From positions 186,001 through 250,000 of the forward strand of contig RDYL01000002.1 in NCBI GenBank assembly GCA_004293165.1: a DNA stretch of 64,000 bases. Direction: 5' to 3'. Positions 9,940 through 17,070 of this stretch are shown piece by piece. The position numbers were made by a program, and so were the translations under genes. The stretch's first letter is position 1. Each line of letters starts with the position of its first letter. Origin of the DNA: Flavobacteriia bacterium (lineage in GTDB: Bacteria > Bacteroidota > Bacteroidia > Flavobacteriales > Flavobacteriaceae). The notes below the pieces were generated by a model. That model did no database searches. It saw only the letters and a list, made by a program, of their open reading frames with translations, and had not been told where the DNA came from.

Positions 9940-9947
9940 TATATTTG
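9940..9947 (+). promoter_or_regulatory. Predicted -7 element of lpxH
   Basis: TATATTTG matches TAnnTTTG and lies 18 nt before the TTG start of lpxH. Confidence 0.6.
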
Positions 9948-9965
9948 TAAAATAAACAAATAATT

Positions 9966-10718
9966 TTGAAAATAAACTCAAAAATCTATTTTGCATCCGA
10001 TCAACATTTTGGAGCTCCAACGCCAAAAATGAGTTTCCCTAGGGAACAAAAATTTATTAATTGGCTAGATGAAATAAAAAAAGATGCCGATGCAATTTTT
10101 CTTTTAGGTGATTTATTCGACTTTTGGTTTGAGTACAAAACTGTTGTCCCAAAGGGATTCATAAGGGTTTTGGGAAAATTGGCAGAAATTAAAGATTCTG
10201 GCATTCCAATCTATTTTTTTGTAGGAAATCATGACTTATGGATGAGCGATTATTTCCAAAAAGAACTAAACATTCCTGTTTATCATGATAATCAAGAATT
10301 CACATTTAATGGAAAAACATTTTTGATTGGTCACGGCGATGGAAAAGGCCCAGGCGATATGGGTTACAAACGCATGAAAAAAGTGTTTACCAATCCGTTT
10401 TCAAAATGGTTATTTCGTTGGTTGCATCCCGATATTGGTGTAAAATTGGCTCAATATTTATCCGTAAAAAACAAATTGATTTCTGGAGCCGAAGATGTAA
10501 AATATTTAGGCGAAGACAATGAATGGTTAGTACAATATTGCAAACGAAAGTTAGAAACAAAACTATACAATTTCTTTGTTTTTGGTCACCGTCATTTGCC
10601 TTTAGAAATTGAATTAACACCAAATTCAAAATACATTAATTTAGGCGATTGGATTGGCTACTTCACTTATGGGGTTTTTGATGGAGAAAAAATGGAATTG
10701 AAAGAATTCAAAAACTAA
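9966..10718 (+). CDS. lpxH: UDP-2,3-diacylglucosamine diphosphatase (LpxH-type metallophosphoesterase)
   Basis: 250 residues. Metallophosphoesterase signature blocks are in order: SDQHFG (Asp12/His14), LLGDLFDFW, VGNHDLW, GHGDG and FGHRHLP. The FDFW and GNHD context and the size fit LpxH/LpxH2, which cleaves UDP-2,3-diacylglucosamine to lipid X in lipid A synthesis at the inner-membrane surface. The start is a TTG at 9966: no ATG lies between the upstream in-frame TAA (9948) and the first motif, and a promoter lies just upstream. The stop overlaps the stop of the convergent MFS gene by 4 nt. Function is reliable to family level; generic phosphoesterase activity is the alternative. Confidence 0.88.
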   Translation: MKINSKIYFASDQHFGAPTPKMSFPREQKFINWLDEIKKDADAIFLLGDLFDFWFEYKTVVPKGFIRVLGKLAEIKDSGIPIYFFVGNHDLWMSDYFQKELNIPVYHDNQEFTFNGKTFLIGHGDGKGPGDMGYKRMKKVFTNPFSKWLFRWLHPDIGVKLAQYLSVKNKLISGAEDVKYLGEDNEWLVQYCKRKLETKLYNFFVFGHRHLPLEIELTPNSKYINLGDWIGYFTYGVFDGEKMELKEFKN

Positions 10719-11980
10719 ATTGTCCCCAAATCTTTTTCGATGTCCAATTCTCTGAATTTTGGTGAGGCTACAGCAGTAACGCCCACAATTCCTAATGTCA
10801 TCATGCCTCCAAAAACTACGGCAGGAACTACTCCCATAATTTTGGATGCTAAACCACTTTCAAAAGCACCTAATTCATTAGACGAACCCACAAAAATCGA
10901 ATTCACAGAAGACACACGTCCGCGCATATGGTCAGGAGTGTAAATTTGAAGAATAGTTTGTCGAATTACGACAGAAATTCCATCGGTAACGCCACTCAAA
11001 AATAAAGCTACAACGGATAACCAAAAGTTGGTCGATAATCCGAAAATGATAATACAAACCCCAAATCCGAAAACGGCTAACAACAAATTTTTACCTGCTT
11101 TTTGATGTAACGGAATAGAGGTAGCCACTAACATCGTAATCAACCCGCCAATAGCTGGTGCTGCTCTCAAAATTCCGAAACCTTCTGAACCCACTTTTAA
11201 AATATCTTGCGCAAAAATAGGCAATAAGGCTACCGCTCCTCCAAATAAAACAGCAAACATATCAAGCGAAATCGCATTCAAAATAGGTTTTGAATGAAAT
11301 ACAAACGACAATCCTTCTTTCAAACTTTTGAAAATCGGTTCGCCTATTTTTGGATTTAAAATAGGTTTTCTTTCAATTTGTGTCAGTACGATTAGAGCTA
11401 TTACAACACAAAAAACCACAAAAACCAACGACCAAAACACGCCAACCCAACCAATTGCAAATCCTGCTAATGCCGGTCCGATTACTGCCGCAACTTGCCA
11501 AGTAGAACTGCTCCATGTCGCTGCGTTTGGTTGTTCTTTTTTAGGAATAATTAATCCCAATAAACTAAAAACAGACGGAATTAAAAAAGCACGAATGATG
11601 CCGCCCACAAAAACTAAAGCATAAATGCCGTAAAGAATTGTGTTTTGTGAATAAGAAGCTATAAAATTGGGATGCACCAACAAACATAGCAAAGCACTAA
11701 TTGTTGCTAATCCTGAAAAACATTTAATCAACAAACCTCTCTTTTCGTTTTGATCTACAATGTGTCCAGCAAACAAAGCCATACTTATCGCCGGAATAAT
11801 CTCCATTAACCCAATTAAACCTAGTGATAATGGATCTTTTGTCATGCGATACACTTCCCATTCAATCAACACAAATTGCATCGACCAAGCCAATACAATA
11901 AACAATCGCATGGCTAAAAACCAGCGAAATTCGGGAATTCGTAAGGAAGAAAAAGGGTCTTTTTTAGATTTTGATGCCAC
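10715..11980 (-). CDS. MFS transporter, MFS_3/EntS-like group
   Basis: 421 residues with about 12 hydrophobic segments and a short basic cytoplasmic N-terminus (SKSKKDPFSSL). The pattern FRWFLAMRLFIVLAWSMQFV, then a loop with GHIVDQNEKRG after the second helix and QIYTPDHMRGRVSSV in the second half, is typical of the MFS_3 group containing the enterobactin exporter EntS. I infer a proton-driven exporter; the substrate cannot be read from the sequence. It is a single gene convergent with lpxH (4-nt overlap), 65 nt downstream of recJ on the same strand, so read-through from recJ is possible. Confidence 0.85.
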   Translation of the reverse strand: MASKSKKDPFSSLRIPEFRWFLAMRLFIVLAWSMQFVLIEWEVYRMTKDPLSLGLIGLMEIIPAISMALFAGHIVDQNEKRGLLIKCFSGLATISALLCLLVHPNFIASYSQNTILYGIYALVFVGGIIRAFLIPSVFSLLGLIIPKKEQPNAATWSSSTWQVAAVIGPALAGFAIGWVGVFWSLVFVVFCVVIALIVLTQIERKPILNPKIGEPIFKSLKEGLSFVFHSKPILNAISLDMFAVLFGGAVALLPIFAQDILKVGSEGFGILRAAPAIGGLITMLVATSIPLHQKAGKNLLLAVFGFGVCIIIFGLSTNFWLSVVALFLSGVTDGISVVIRQTILQIYTPDHMRGRVSSVNSIFVGSSNELGAFESGLASKIMGVVPAVVFGGMMTLGIVGVTAVASPKFRELDIEKDLGTI

Positions 11981-12012
11981 GAATGCACTCTAATTAATTT
12001 TTCAAAAAATAT

Positions 12013-12042
12013 AAACTGAACACTCGATACTGAACACTAAAC
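12013..12042. repeat. Short intergenic direct repeat
   Basis: ACTGAACACT occurs twice, followed by a third partial ACACT, between the MFS gene and recJ. It has the look of the degenerate interspersed repeats of flavobacterial intergenic regions. No gene is seen here. Confidence 0.4.
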
Positions 12043-12045
12043 ACT

Positions 12046-13734
12046 TTATCTAATATCGCGTAATTGCAGTTGCAAAGTTACAGTATCTTTCCATTCATTT
12101 TCTTCCAATGAAAAAATAGCATCAAATTTATTTTTATGAGAAACTACATCTAATTTATTTCCCAATCCAAAACCAATTGCTCCAAAATTTTCTGAATTAC
12201 CTTGTTTTACAAATGCTTTTAAATGTTCGTTATCTGCACCTAACGTTTTAGCATAACCGGAATCCGTAAGTTCTTTTGCAAGAAATAGCGGTGTCATATT
12301 TTGAGGTCCGAAAGGTTCAAATTGCCTCAAAAGACGCATTAACTTTGGATTAAGTTCTGACAATTCGATTTCGGCATCGTATGAAATTTCAGGAATTAAT
12401 AAATCGGGATGAATGGTTTCTTGGACTATTTTTTCGAAGGCATTTTTGAAATTTTCGTAGTTTTCTTCCAAAAGTGTCATTCCAGCCGCATACATGTGGC
12501 CACCGAATTGTTCCAAATGTTCCGCACAAGCTTCCAAGGCATTATATACGTCGAAATCTTTCACTGAACGGGCTGAAGCCGCTAATTTTTCTCCACTTTT
12601 TGTAAAAACAATGGTTGGACGATAATAATTTTCAACCAATCGTGAAGCCACAATTCCGATAACCCCTTTGTGCCAATTTTCTTGATATACAACCGTTGAA
12701 AATCGGTTTTGCTCGTTATTTTCTTCAATTTGGAGTAAAGCTTCTTTGGTAATTTGTTTGTCTAATTCTTTTCTATCGGAATTATGTTGCTCGATTTCGG
12801 AGGCAAATTGCTCCGCTTGTTCTAAATCATATTCGGTTAATAAAGCAACGGCTTCGTTTCCGTGTTTGATTCTTCCTGCAGCATTGATTCTTGGTGCTAC
12901 GATAAAAACAACATCAGTAATTGTCAAGACTTTCTTCTTTACATTTTGAATCAAAGCCTTAATTCCTGGTCGCGGATTGGAATTAATGACTTCCAATCCA
13001 AATTTTGCCAATACCCGATTTTCACCCGTAATCGGAACAATATCTGCTGCAATTGCTGTTGCTACTAAATCTAAATACAATACTAAATCATCAATGGTTT
13101 GGTTTCTGTTTTCGGCTAAAGCCTGAATCAATTTAAACCCGACACCGCAGCCGCATAATTCATCATACGGATACGAACAATCTTCGCGTTTTGGATCTAA
13201 AACTGCAACCGCATCGGGTAAAATATCGCCTGGTCGGTGATGGTCGCAAATAATAAAATCGATGTTTTTTGCTTTGGCATAATTGACATGATCAATCGAT
13301 TTAATACCACAATCCAATGCGATAATTAAGGAAATATCGTTGTCTTCGGCATAGTCAATTCCCATGTAAGAAATGCCGTAACCTTCTGCATATCTATCGG
13401 GAATATAGGTCGCCACATTCGGATAAAAACTACGTAAATAACTTGAGACTAAAGAAACAGCGGTTGTTCCATCGACATCATAATCACCGAAAACTAGGAT
13501 GTTTTCATTATTAGCAATGGCTTTTTCAATTCGTACAACAGCTTTGTCCATATCTTTCATCAGATACGGATTATGCAAATCGGCTAAAGTGGGACGGAAA
13601 AAGGTTTTGGCTTGTTCGAAGGTTTCAATGCCTCGCTGAACTAATAATTTTGCGATGATTGCATCGACTTGAAGAGCACTTTGAATGGCTTGTACTTTTT
13701 CTGGATTTGGCTTAGATTTTGGATTCCAACGCAT
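12046..13734 (-). CDS. recJ: Single-stranded-DNA-specific exonuclease RecJ
   Basis: 562 residues, close to the usual 560-580. DHH-family motifs are present: VFGDYDVDGTTAVSL (motif I), ALDCGI, the DHH itself in ICDHHRPGD, and AVLDPKR. The DHHA1 region RINAAGRI.HG follows and the C-terminal OB-like domain runs to the end. RecJ degrades 5' single-stranded DNA ends in RecFOR recombination and repair. It starts at the ATG at 13734, with a -7 element about 60 nt upstream. The three catalytic-site blocks are intact. Confidence 0.95.
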   Translation of the reverse strand: MRWNPKSKPNPEKVQAIQSALQVDAIIAKLLVQRGIETFEQAKTFFRPTLADLHNPYLMKDMDKAVVRIEKAIANNENILVFGDYDVDGTTAVSLVSSYLRSFYPNVATYIPDRYAEGYGISYMGIDYAEDNDISLIIALDCGIKSIDHVNYAKAKNIDFIICDHHRPGDILPDAVAVLDPKREDCSYPYDELCGCGVGFKLIQALAENRNQTIDDLVLYLDLVATAIAADIVPITGENRVLAKFGLEVINSNPRPGIKALIQNVKKKVLTITDVVFIVAPRINAAGRIKHGNEAVALLTEYDLEQAEQFASEIEQHNSDRKELDKQITKEALLQIEENNEQNRFSTVVYQENWHKGVIGIVASRLVENYYRPTIVFTKSGEKLAASARSVKDFDVYNALEACAEHLEQFGGHMYAAGMTLLEENYENFKNAFEKIVQETIHPDLLIPEISYDAEIELSELNPKLMRLLRQFEPFGPQNMTPLFLAKELTDSGYAKTLGADNEHLKAFVKQGNSENFGAIGFGLGNKLDVVSHKNKFDAIFSLEENEWKDTVTLQLQLRDIR

Positions 13735-13793
13735 AGTTTAATTACGAATTAAAAATTATGAATTATTTTATTTTGGCTTATATACTTGAATGA

Positions 13794-13801
13794 CAAAGGT
13801 A
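13794..13801 (-). promoter_or_regulatory. Predicted -7 element of recJ
   Basis: CAAAGGTA on the plus strand is TACCTTTG on the minus strand, an exact TAnnTTTG, giving a leader of about 55 nt. Confidence 0.6.
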
Positions 13802-13813
13802 TAAATATTTTTC

Positions 13814-13846
13814 AAACCTGACAGGTTTTCGAAACCTGTCAGGTTT
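13814..13846. terminator. Long inverted repeat between recJ and the OsmC gene
   Basis: Arms AAACCTGACAGGTTT (13814-13828) and AAACCTGTCAGGTTT (13832-13846) are perfectly complementary around a 3-nt loop. Each arm is also an odd-length palindrome around its centre. It lies 4 nt past the OsmC stop and probably terminates that transcript. The same unit is a familiar flavobacterial interspersed repeat (from memory, not searched). Confidence 0.65.
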
Positions 13847-13850
13847 AATT

Positions 13851-14276
13851 TTACTCGTTATGATAAAAAATTGCCACCTCAACTTTAGCAAATTGACGGA
13901 ACATTTTCATCACACCACAATATTTTTCTACCGATAAATTCACGGCTTTTTCTAGCTTTTTCTCGTCTAAATTGTTACCGTAAAAATGGTAATCGACTTT
14001 TACTGTGTGATACGTTTTTGGATGTTCTTCAGTTAGTTCACCTGATGTTTCAATTTTAAAATCAGCAACTTCTAACTTCATTTTTTCTAGTAAAGAAGCG
14101 ACGTCTAAACCGGTGCAACCCGCTAAAGCCGATAACATTAACGCTTTGGGACGCAAGCCTTTTCCTTCGCCTCCATTTTCAGGACCAGCATCAATTGAAA
14201 TGATGTCGCCACTAGGATTCGTGGACTCAAATTGCATGTTAGCTTTCCAGGTGGTGGTTATGTTGTGTGTTTCCAT
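13851..14276 (-). CDS. OsmC/Ohr family peroxidase-like protein
   Basis: 141 residues, the standard OsmC-fold length. The N-terminal strand (TTTWKANMQFES) and the GLRPKALMLSALAGCTGLDVASLL helix hold the first conserved Cys. The second Cys is in VEKYCGVMKMF near residue 120. The Cys pair is what thiol-dependent OsmC/Ohr peroxidases use against organic hydroperoxides. The TWKANMQFES...AGCTG.DV pattern resembles the broad YhfA-like branch of OsmC more than Ohr, so the peroxide substrate is uncertain. It is a single gene, probably transcribed alone, with a hairpin right after it. Confidence 0.85.
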   Translation of the reverse strand: METHNITTTWKANMQFESTNPSGDIISIDAGPENGGEGKGLRPKALMLSALAGCTGLDVASLLEKMKLEVADFKIETSGELTEEHPKTYHTVKVDYHFYGNNLDEKKLEKAVNLSVEKYCGVMKMFRQFAKVEVAIFYHNE

Positions 14277-14465
14277 TTTTCTAAATATAAAAAATTATAA
14301 AAGTGTCCTATAAAAAAATCAATAAAATCAACATATTTAGTAAAATAAAAAAATATGATTAATCTTAAATATTTGATTTTAAGTTGTTTATGTTTTTTCA
14401 ATATGTCCTATTTTTTAAAAAAAACCAAAATTAAATTTGCAGAACAATTTTAAAAAAATGATTAG

Positions 14466-14473
14466 TACTTTTG
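14466..14473 (+). promoter_or_regulatory. Predicted -7 element of the small membrane peptide gene
   Basis: TACTTTTG matches TAnnTTTG, 5 nt before the run of ATG codons at 14479 and 39 nt before the peptide start at 14513. Confidence 0.5.
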
Positions 14474-14478
14474 AATCA

Positions 14479-14511
14479 ATGATGATGATGAAAATGCTTA
14501 ATGAACAATAA
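14479..14511 (+). CDS. Possible Met-rich leader peptide (10 codons)
   Basis: Four consecutive ATG codons, then AAA ATG CTT AAT GAA CAA TAA, would encode MMMMKMLNEQ. It begins 5 nt after a -7 element and ends one base before the ATG of the next small frame, so ribosomes could couple the two. Five of ten residues are Met, which recalls amino-acid-sensing leaders. There is no visible terminator hairpin behind it, so it may simply be a cluster of ATGs. Confidence 0.25.
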   Translation: MMMMKMLNEQ

Positions 14512-14512
14512 C

Positions 14513-14680
14513 ATGGAAAATAGCTTTAATATATTTCAACACTTTAATGGAAAATACTTTTACAAATCCATACGCTTGATTGTTTTTTGGGCAATCCTCC
14601 CTATAATACTAACTTCAATATTTTTGATTTTTCAAAATCCAGATTTATTTATAAAAATTATTAAGACAATTTTGCATTGA
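14513..14680 (+). CDS. Small single-pass membrane protein (55 residues), hypothetical
   Basis: An ATG-to-TGA frame coding 55 residues lies in the 427-bp gap between the OsmC gene and rsmI. It has a polar N-terminus (MENSFNIFQHFNGKY), then one strong hydrophobic helix (LIVFWAILPIILTSIFLIF, about residues 23-41), then a short basic C-terminus ending KTILH. It is preceded by a -7 element and a tiny Met-rich frame. The clean topology supports a real gene but I know no family. It converges on rsmI, ending 23 nt before it. The rest of the gap (14277-14460) is AT-rich and I see nothing else in it. Confidence 0.45.
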   Translation: MENSFNIFQHFNGKYFYKSIRLIVFWAILPIILTSIFLIFQNPDLFIKIIKTILH

Positions 14681-14703
14681 TTTCTTTTCTGGTTGTGGCG
14701 GAA

Positions 14704-15381
14704 TTACTTCAAACTCTTCCCACCTACAACCACAACAATCTCTCCTTTAGCGGGTTTTGCTTCGAAGTGTTTTAACACTTCTTCGGCAGTTCCTCTAACG
14801 GTTTCTTCGTGTAATTTGGATAATTCTCGGGAAACAGAAACAGGTCTGTCGGCTCCGAAATATTGTGCAAATTCGGCCAAGGTTTTGTTTAATTTGTGTG
14901 GTGAAACGTAGAAAATCATGGTGCGATATTCTTCTTGTAAAGCTAAAAATCGGGTTTGTCTTCCTTTTTTATCGGGTAAGAAGCCTTCGAATACGAATTT
15001 ATCATTGGGTAAACCGCTATTTACCAATGCCGGCACAAAAGCAGTTGCGCCTGGTAAACATTCCACATCAATTCCGTTTTCCACACAAGCGCGTGTAAGC
15101 AAAAATCCTGGGTCGGAAATGGCTGGAGTACCTGCATCACTAATTAAAGCAATGGTTTCGCCAGCTTGTAATCGCTTCACCAAATTTTCAACGGTTTTGT
15201 GTTCGTTGTGCATGTGGTGGCTGTGCATGTGGGTAGCAATTTCGAAGTGTTTTAGCAATTTTCCGCTGGTACGCGTGTCTTCTGCTAAAATTAAATCGAC
15301 TTCTTTAAGCACTTTAATCGCACGAAAAGTCATGTCTTCTAAATTGCCAATGGGCGTAGGAACTATGAATAACTTACCCAT
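14704..15381 (-). CDS. rsmI: 16S rRNA (cytidine1402-2'-O)-methyltransferase RsmI
   Basis: 225 residues of the tetrapyrrole-methylase fold. Opening motif LFIVPTPIGNLEDMTFRA, then ILAEDTRTSGKLL, ALISDAGTPAISDPG (SAM binding), CLPGATAFVPALV.SGLP and FEGFLP. It methylates C1402 in the 30S decoding centre. Family members are often about 280 residues; this one lacks the C-terminal extension, a common short form in Bacteroidota. Its ATG follows the stop of the acidic upstream protein with no spacer, so translation is probably coupled. Confidence 0.94.
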   Translation of the reverse strand: MGKLFIVPTPIGNLEDMTFRAIKVLKEVDLILAEDTRTSGKLLKHFEIATHMHSHHMHNEHKTVENLVKRLQAGETIALISDAGTPAISDPGFLLTRACVENGIDVECLPGATAFVPALVNSGLPNDKFVFEGFLPDKKGRQTRFLALQEEYRTMIFYVSPHKLNKTLAEFAQYFGADRPVSVSRELSKLHEETVRGTAEEVLKHFEAKPAKGEIVVVVGGKSLK

Positions 15382-16371
15382 TTATGAAAACTTTTTCTCC
15401 ACAACTTCCATGAAACGCGCTTCGAATTCTTCGCAGCCTTCCCAATTGTTATAATCTGGTTTTACGAAATCTAAAACAAACGATTTTGCTTCTTCAAAAC
15501 TATCAAACGTATTCAATTGTGAAACGACGCGGTTAAAATCATCCGAACTTCCTCCAAATAATTTTTTCTCAAATCCAATTCTATCGTTCAAACCAAAAGA
15601 AATTGTTTTATTCAATCGATCGTTTAATGAGCTTATTTTTGGTTCATGGACTAGTTTTTCAATGGTAGCTTTTACTTCTACTTCTAATACTTTTGGTTCC
15701 GAAGTTTCGGAATCAGCAACAGGTTCTGGCTGAACCTCTTCTTTTACTTCTTGCACTGGTGGAGTTACTTCCGAAGTTTCGGAATCAAAAATAGTATCGT
15801 TTGCTTTTTCAACCTCAGCAGGAACGTCTTCTACTTTTACAAAATCTAATTCTTGGTAATCGTGTACTAATAAATCTTCAAACGAAATTTGTTTTGCTGG
15901 TTCTGCTGCTTTTGGTTCCGAAGCTACGGAATCAGCAATTGGCTCTTCTTCAATTATTTCTTCCTCAATTGGTTCTTCTTCCATTGGAGTCATCAAAACT
16001 TCTTCCTCCTCCTCATCATCTTCAACAACTAATTCTGCAATTACGACTTTTTCTTCCACAATAGGTTCAGCAACAACTTCTTCTACTGCTGGAGCAACAT
16101 CTACGTGAACTGCCTCTGAAGTTTCAACAACTTTTTCCTGAATTGGCGCATTAAAAACTTCCGTAGGCATTCCTTCTAATTTTTCAACTAAAACTTCTTC
16201 CGAAATTTCGTTTTTAACCATTTCGAAATTCTCTTCATAAAAGCGTAAAATCGTCAATTGATCGTACAAATTTTTAGCTTCTTGCTGTAATTTAAGCGTT
16301 TCTGAATGGTTTTTTAACTTTAAAATTCGGTGGGCAATACTGATTAATTCAGCGGTTACTCTTTTCTTCAT
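15382..16371 (-). CDS. Highly acidic protein of unknown function upstream of rsmI
   Basis: 329 residues. The N-terminal 60 are helical (KKRVTAELISIAHRIL.., LYDQLTILRFYEENF). The middle, about 60-230, is very rich in Glu/Val/Ala with recurring SETSE.. and ASEPKA elements and looks disordered. The C-terminal 100 residues (SLNDRLNKTISFGLNDRIGF onward, ending EFEARFMEVVEKKFS) look folded and are likely the conserved part. No signal peptide. Its stop abuts the rsmI start, and it is divergent from tdk with interleaved promoters. I do not recognise a function. The N- and C-terminal segments could be protein-binding ends of a flexible tether. Confidence 0.8.
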   Translation of the reverse strand: MKKRVTAELISIAHRILKLKNHSETLKLQQEAKNLYDQLTILRFYEENFEMVKNEISEEVLVEKLEGMPTEVFNAPIQEKVVETSEAVHVDVAPAVEEVVAEPIVEEKVVIAELVVEDDEEEEEVLMTPMEEEPIEEEIIEEEPIADSVASEPKAAEPAKQISFEDLLVHDYQELDFVKVEDVPAEVEKANDTIFDSETSEVTPPVQEVKEEVQPEPVADSETSEPKVLEVEVKATIEKLVHEPKISSLNDRLNKTISFGLNDRIGFEKKLFGGSSDDFNRVVSQLNTFDSFEEAKSFVLDFVKPDYNNWEGCEEFEARFMEVVEKKFS

Positions 16372-16412
16372 AACTTTATTAGATGGAATTGAATATATCG
16401 ATAGTTTTTTAA

Positions 16413-16420
16413 TAATTTTG
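16413..16420 (+). promoter_or_regulatory. Predicted -7 element of tdk
   Basis: TAATTTTG is an exact TAnnTTTG, 52 nt before the tdk ATG. It lies 9 nt from the opposing element at 16430-16437. Confidence 0.55.
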
Positions 16421-16429
16421 TTTTGCTTA

Positions 16430-16437
16430 CAAAGGTA
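16430..16437 (-). promoter_or_regulatory. Predicted -7 element of the acidic-protein/rsmI operon
   Basis: CAAAGGTA on the plus strand is TACCTTTG on the minus strand. Its start site would fall in the 9-bp gap next to the tdk promoter. Confidence 0.6.
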
Positions 16438-16472
16438 GCAGAAAATAATTTTTAACGTACGAAAGATACAAA

Positions 16473-17069
16473 ATGTTTCTCGAAAATACCGTAAATCAAC
16501 AAGAACAATTTGGCTGGATTGAAGTAATTTGTGGCTCCATGTTTTCGGGTAAAACCGAAGAATTGATTCGCCGCTTAAAACGCGCTCAGTTTGCTAAACA
16601 AAAAGTAGAAATCTTTAAACCGGCTGTCGACACAAGATATGACGACGAAATGGTGGTTTCGCACAATAAAAATCAAATTCGTTCTACACCCGTTCCTGTT
16701 GCTGAAAACATTCGAATTTTAGCACAAGGTTGCGATGTCGTTGGTATTGACGAAGCCCAATTTTTCGATGAAGAAATTGTTGCCGTTTGTAATGATTTAG
16801 CCAACTCTGGAATTCGAGTGATTGTTGCCGGATTGGATATGGATTTTAAAGGAAACCCTTTTGGACCAATGCCTGCGCTTATGGCTACAGCCGAATATGT
16901 AACCAAAGTACACGCTGTTTGTACGCGCACGGGAAATTTGGCCCATTATAGTTTTAGAAAATCGAATGATGAAAAACTAGTCATGCTAGGCGAAACCGAA
17001 GAATATGAACCTTTGAGCCGTGCCGCATACTACAGAGCCATTCGCGAACATAAAGAAGAAAAAGAGTAA
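16473..17069 (+). CDS. tdk: Thymidine kinase (type II)
   Basis: 198 residues. Walker A is [11 protein letters not shown], the Walker B-like segment is [11 protein letters not shown], followed by [15 protein letters not shown] and the lasso [11 protein letters not shown]. It phosphorylates thymidine in pyrimidine salvage. The usual zinc-binding CxxC pairs of the lasso domain are reduced: only [16 protein letters not shown], with one Cys, is visible, so this enzyme probably lacks the structural zinc. The next gene starts one base after the stop with a TTG, so murF-alr is translationally coupled. Confidence 0.95.
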   Translation: MFLENTVNQQEQFGWIEVICGSMFSGKTEELIRRLKRAQFAKQKVEIFKPAVDTRYDDEMVVSHNKNQIRSTPVPVAENIRILAQGCDVVGIDEAQFFDEEIVAVCNDLANSGIRVIVAGLDMDFKGNPFGPMPALMATAEYVTKVHAVCTRTGNLAHYSFRKSNDEKLVMLGETEEYEPLSRAAYYRAIREHKEEKE

Positions 17070-17070
17070 T

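Noticed and set aside
15801-16064. 87-residue Leu-rich frame opposite the acidic protein
   Set aside because: Its Leu/Gln/Pro bias is the complement of Glu/Val codons in the opposite gene; no domain and no promoter.
17020-17070. GTG start giving murF-alr 17 extra residues
   Set aside because: It lies within tdk and the added residues ([15 protein letters not shown]) are just the tdk tail in another frame; the TTG at 17071 in a stop-start junction is better.
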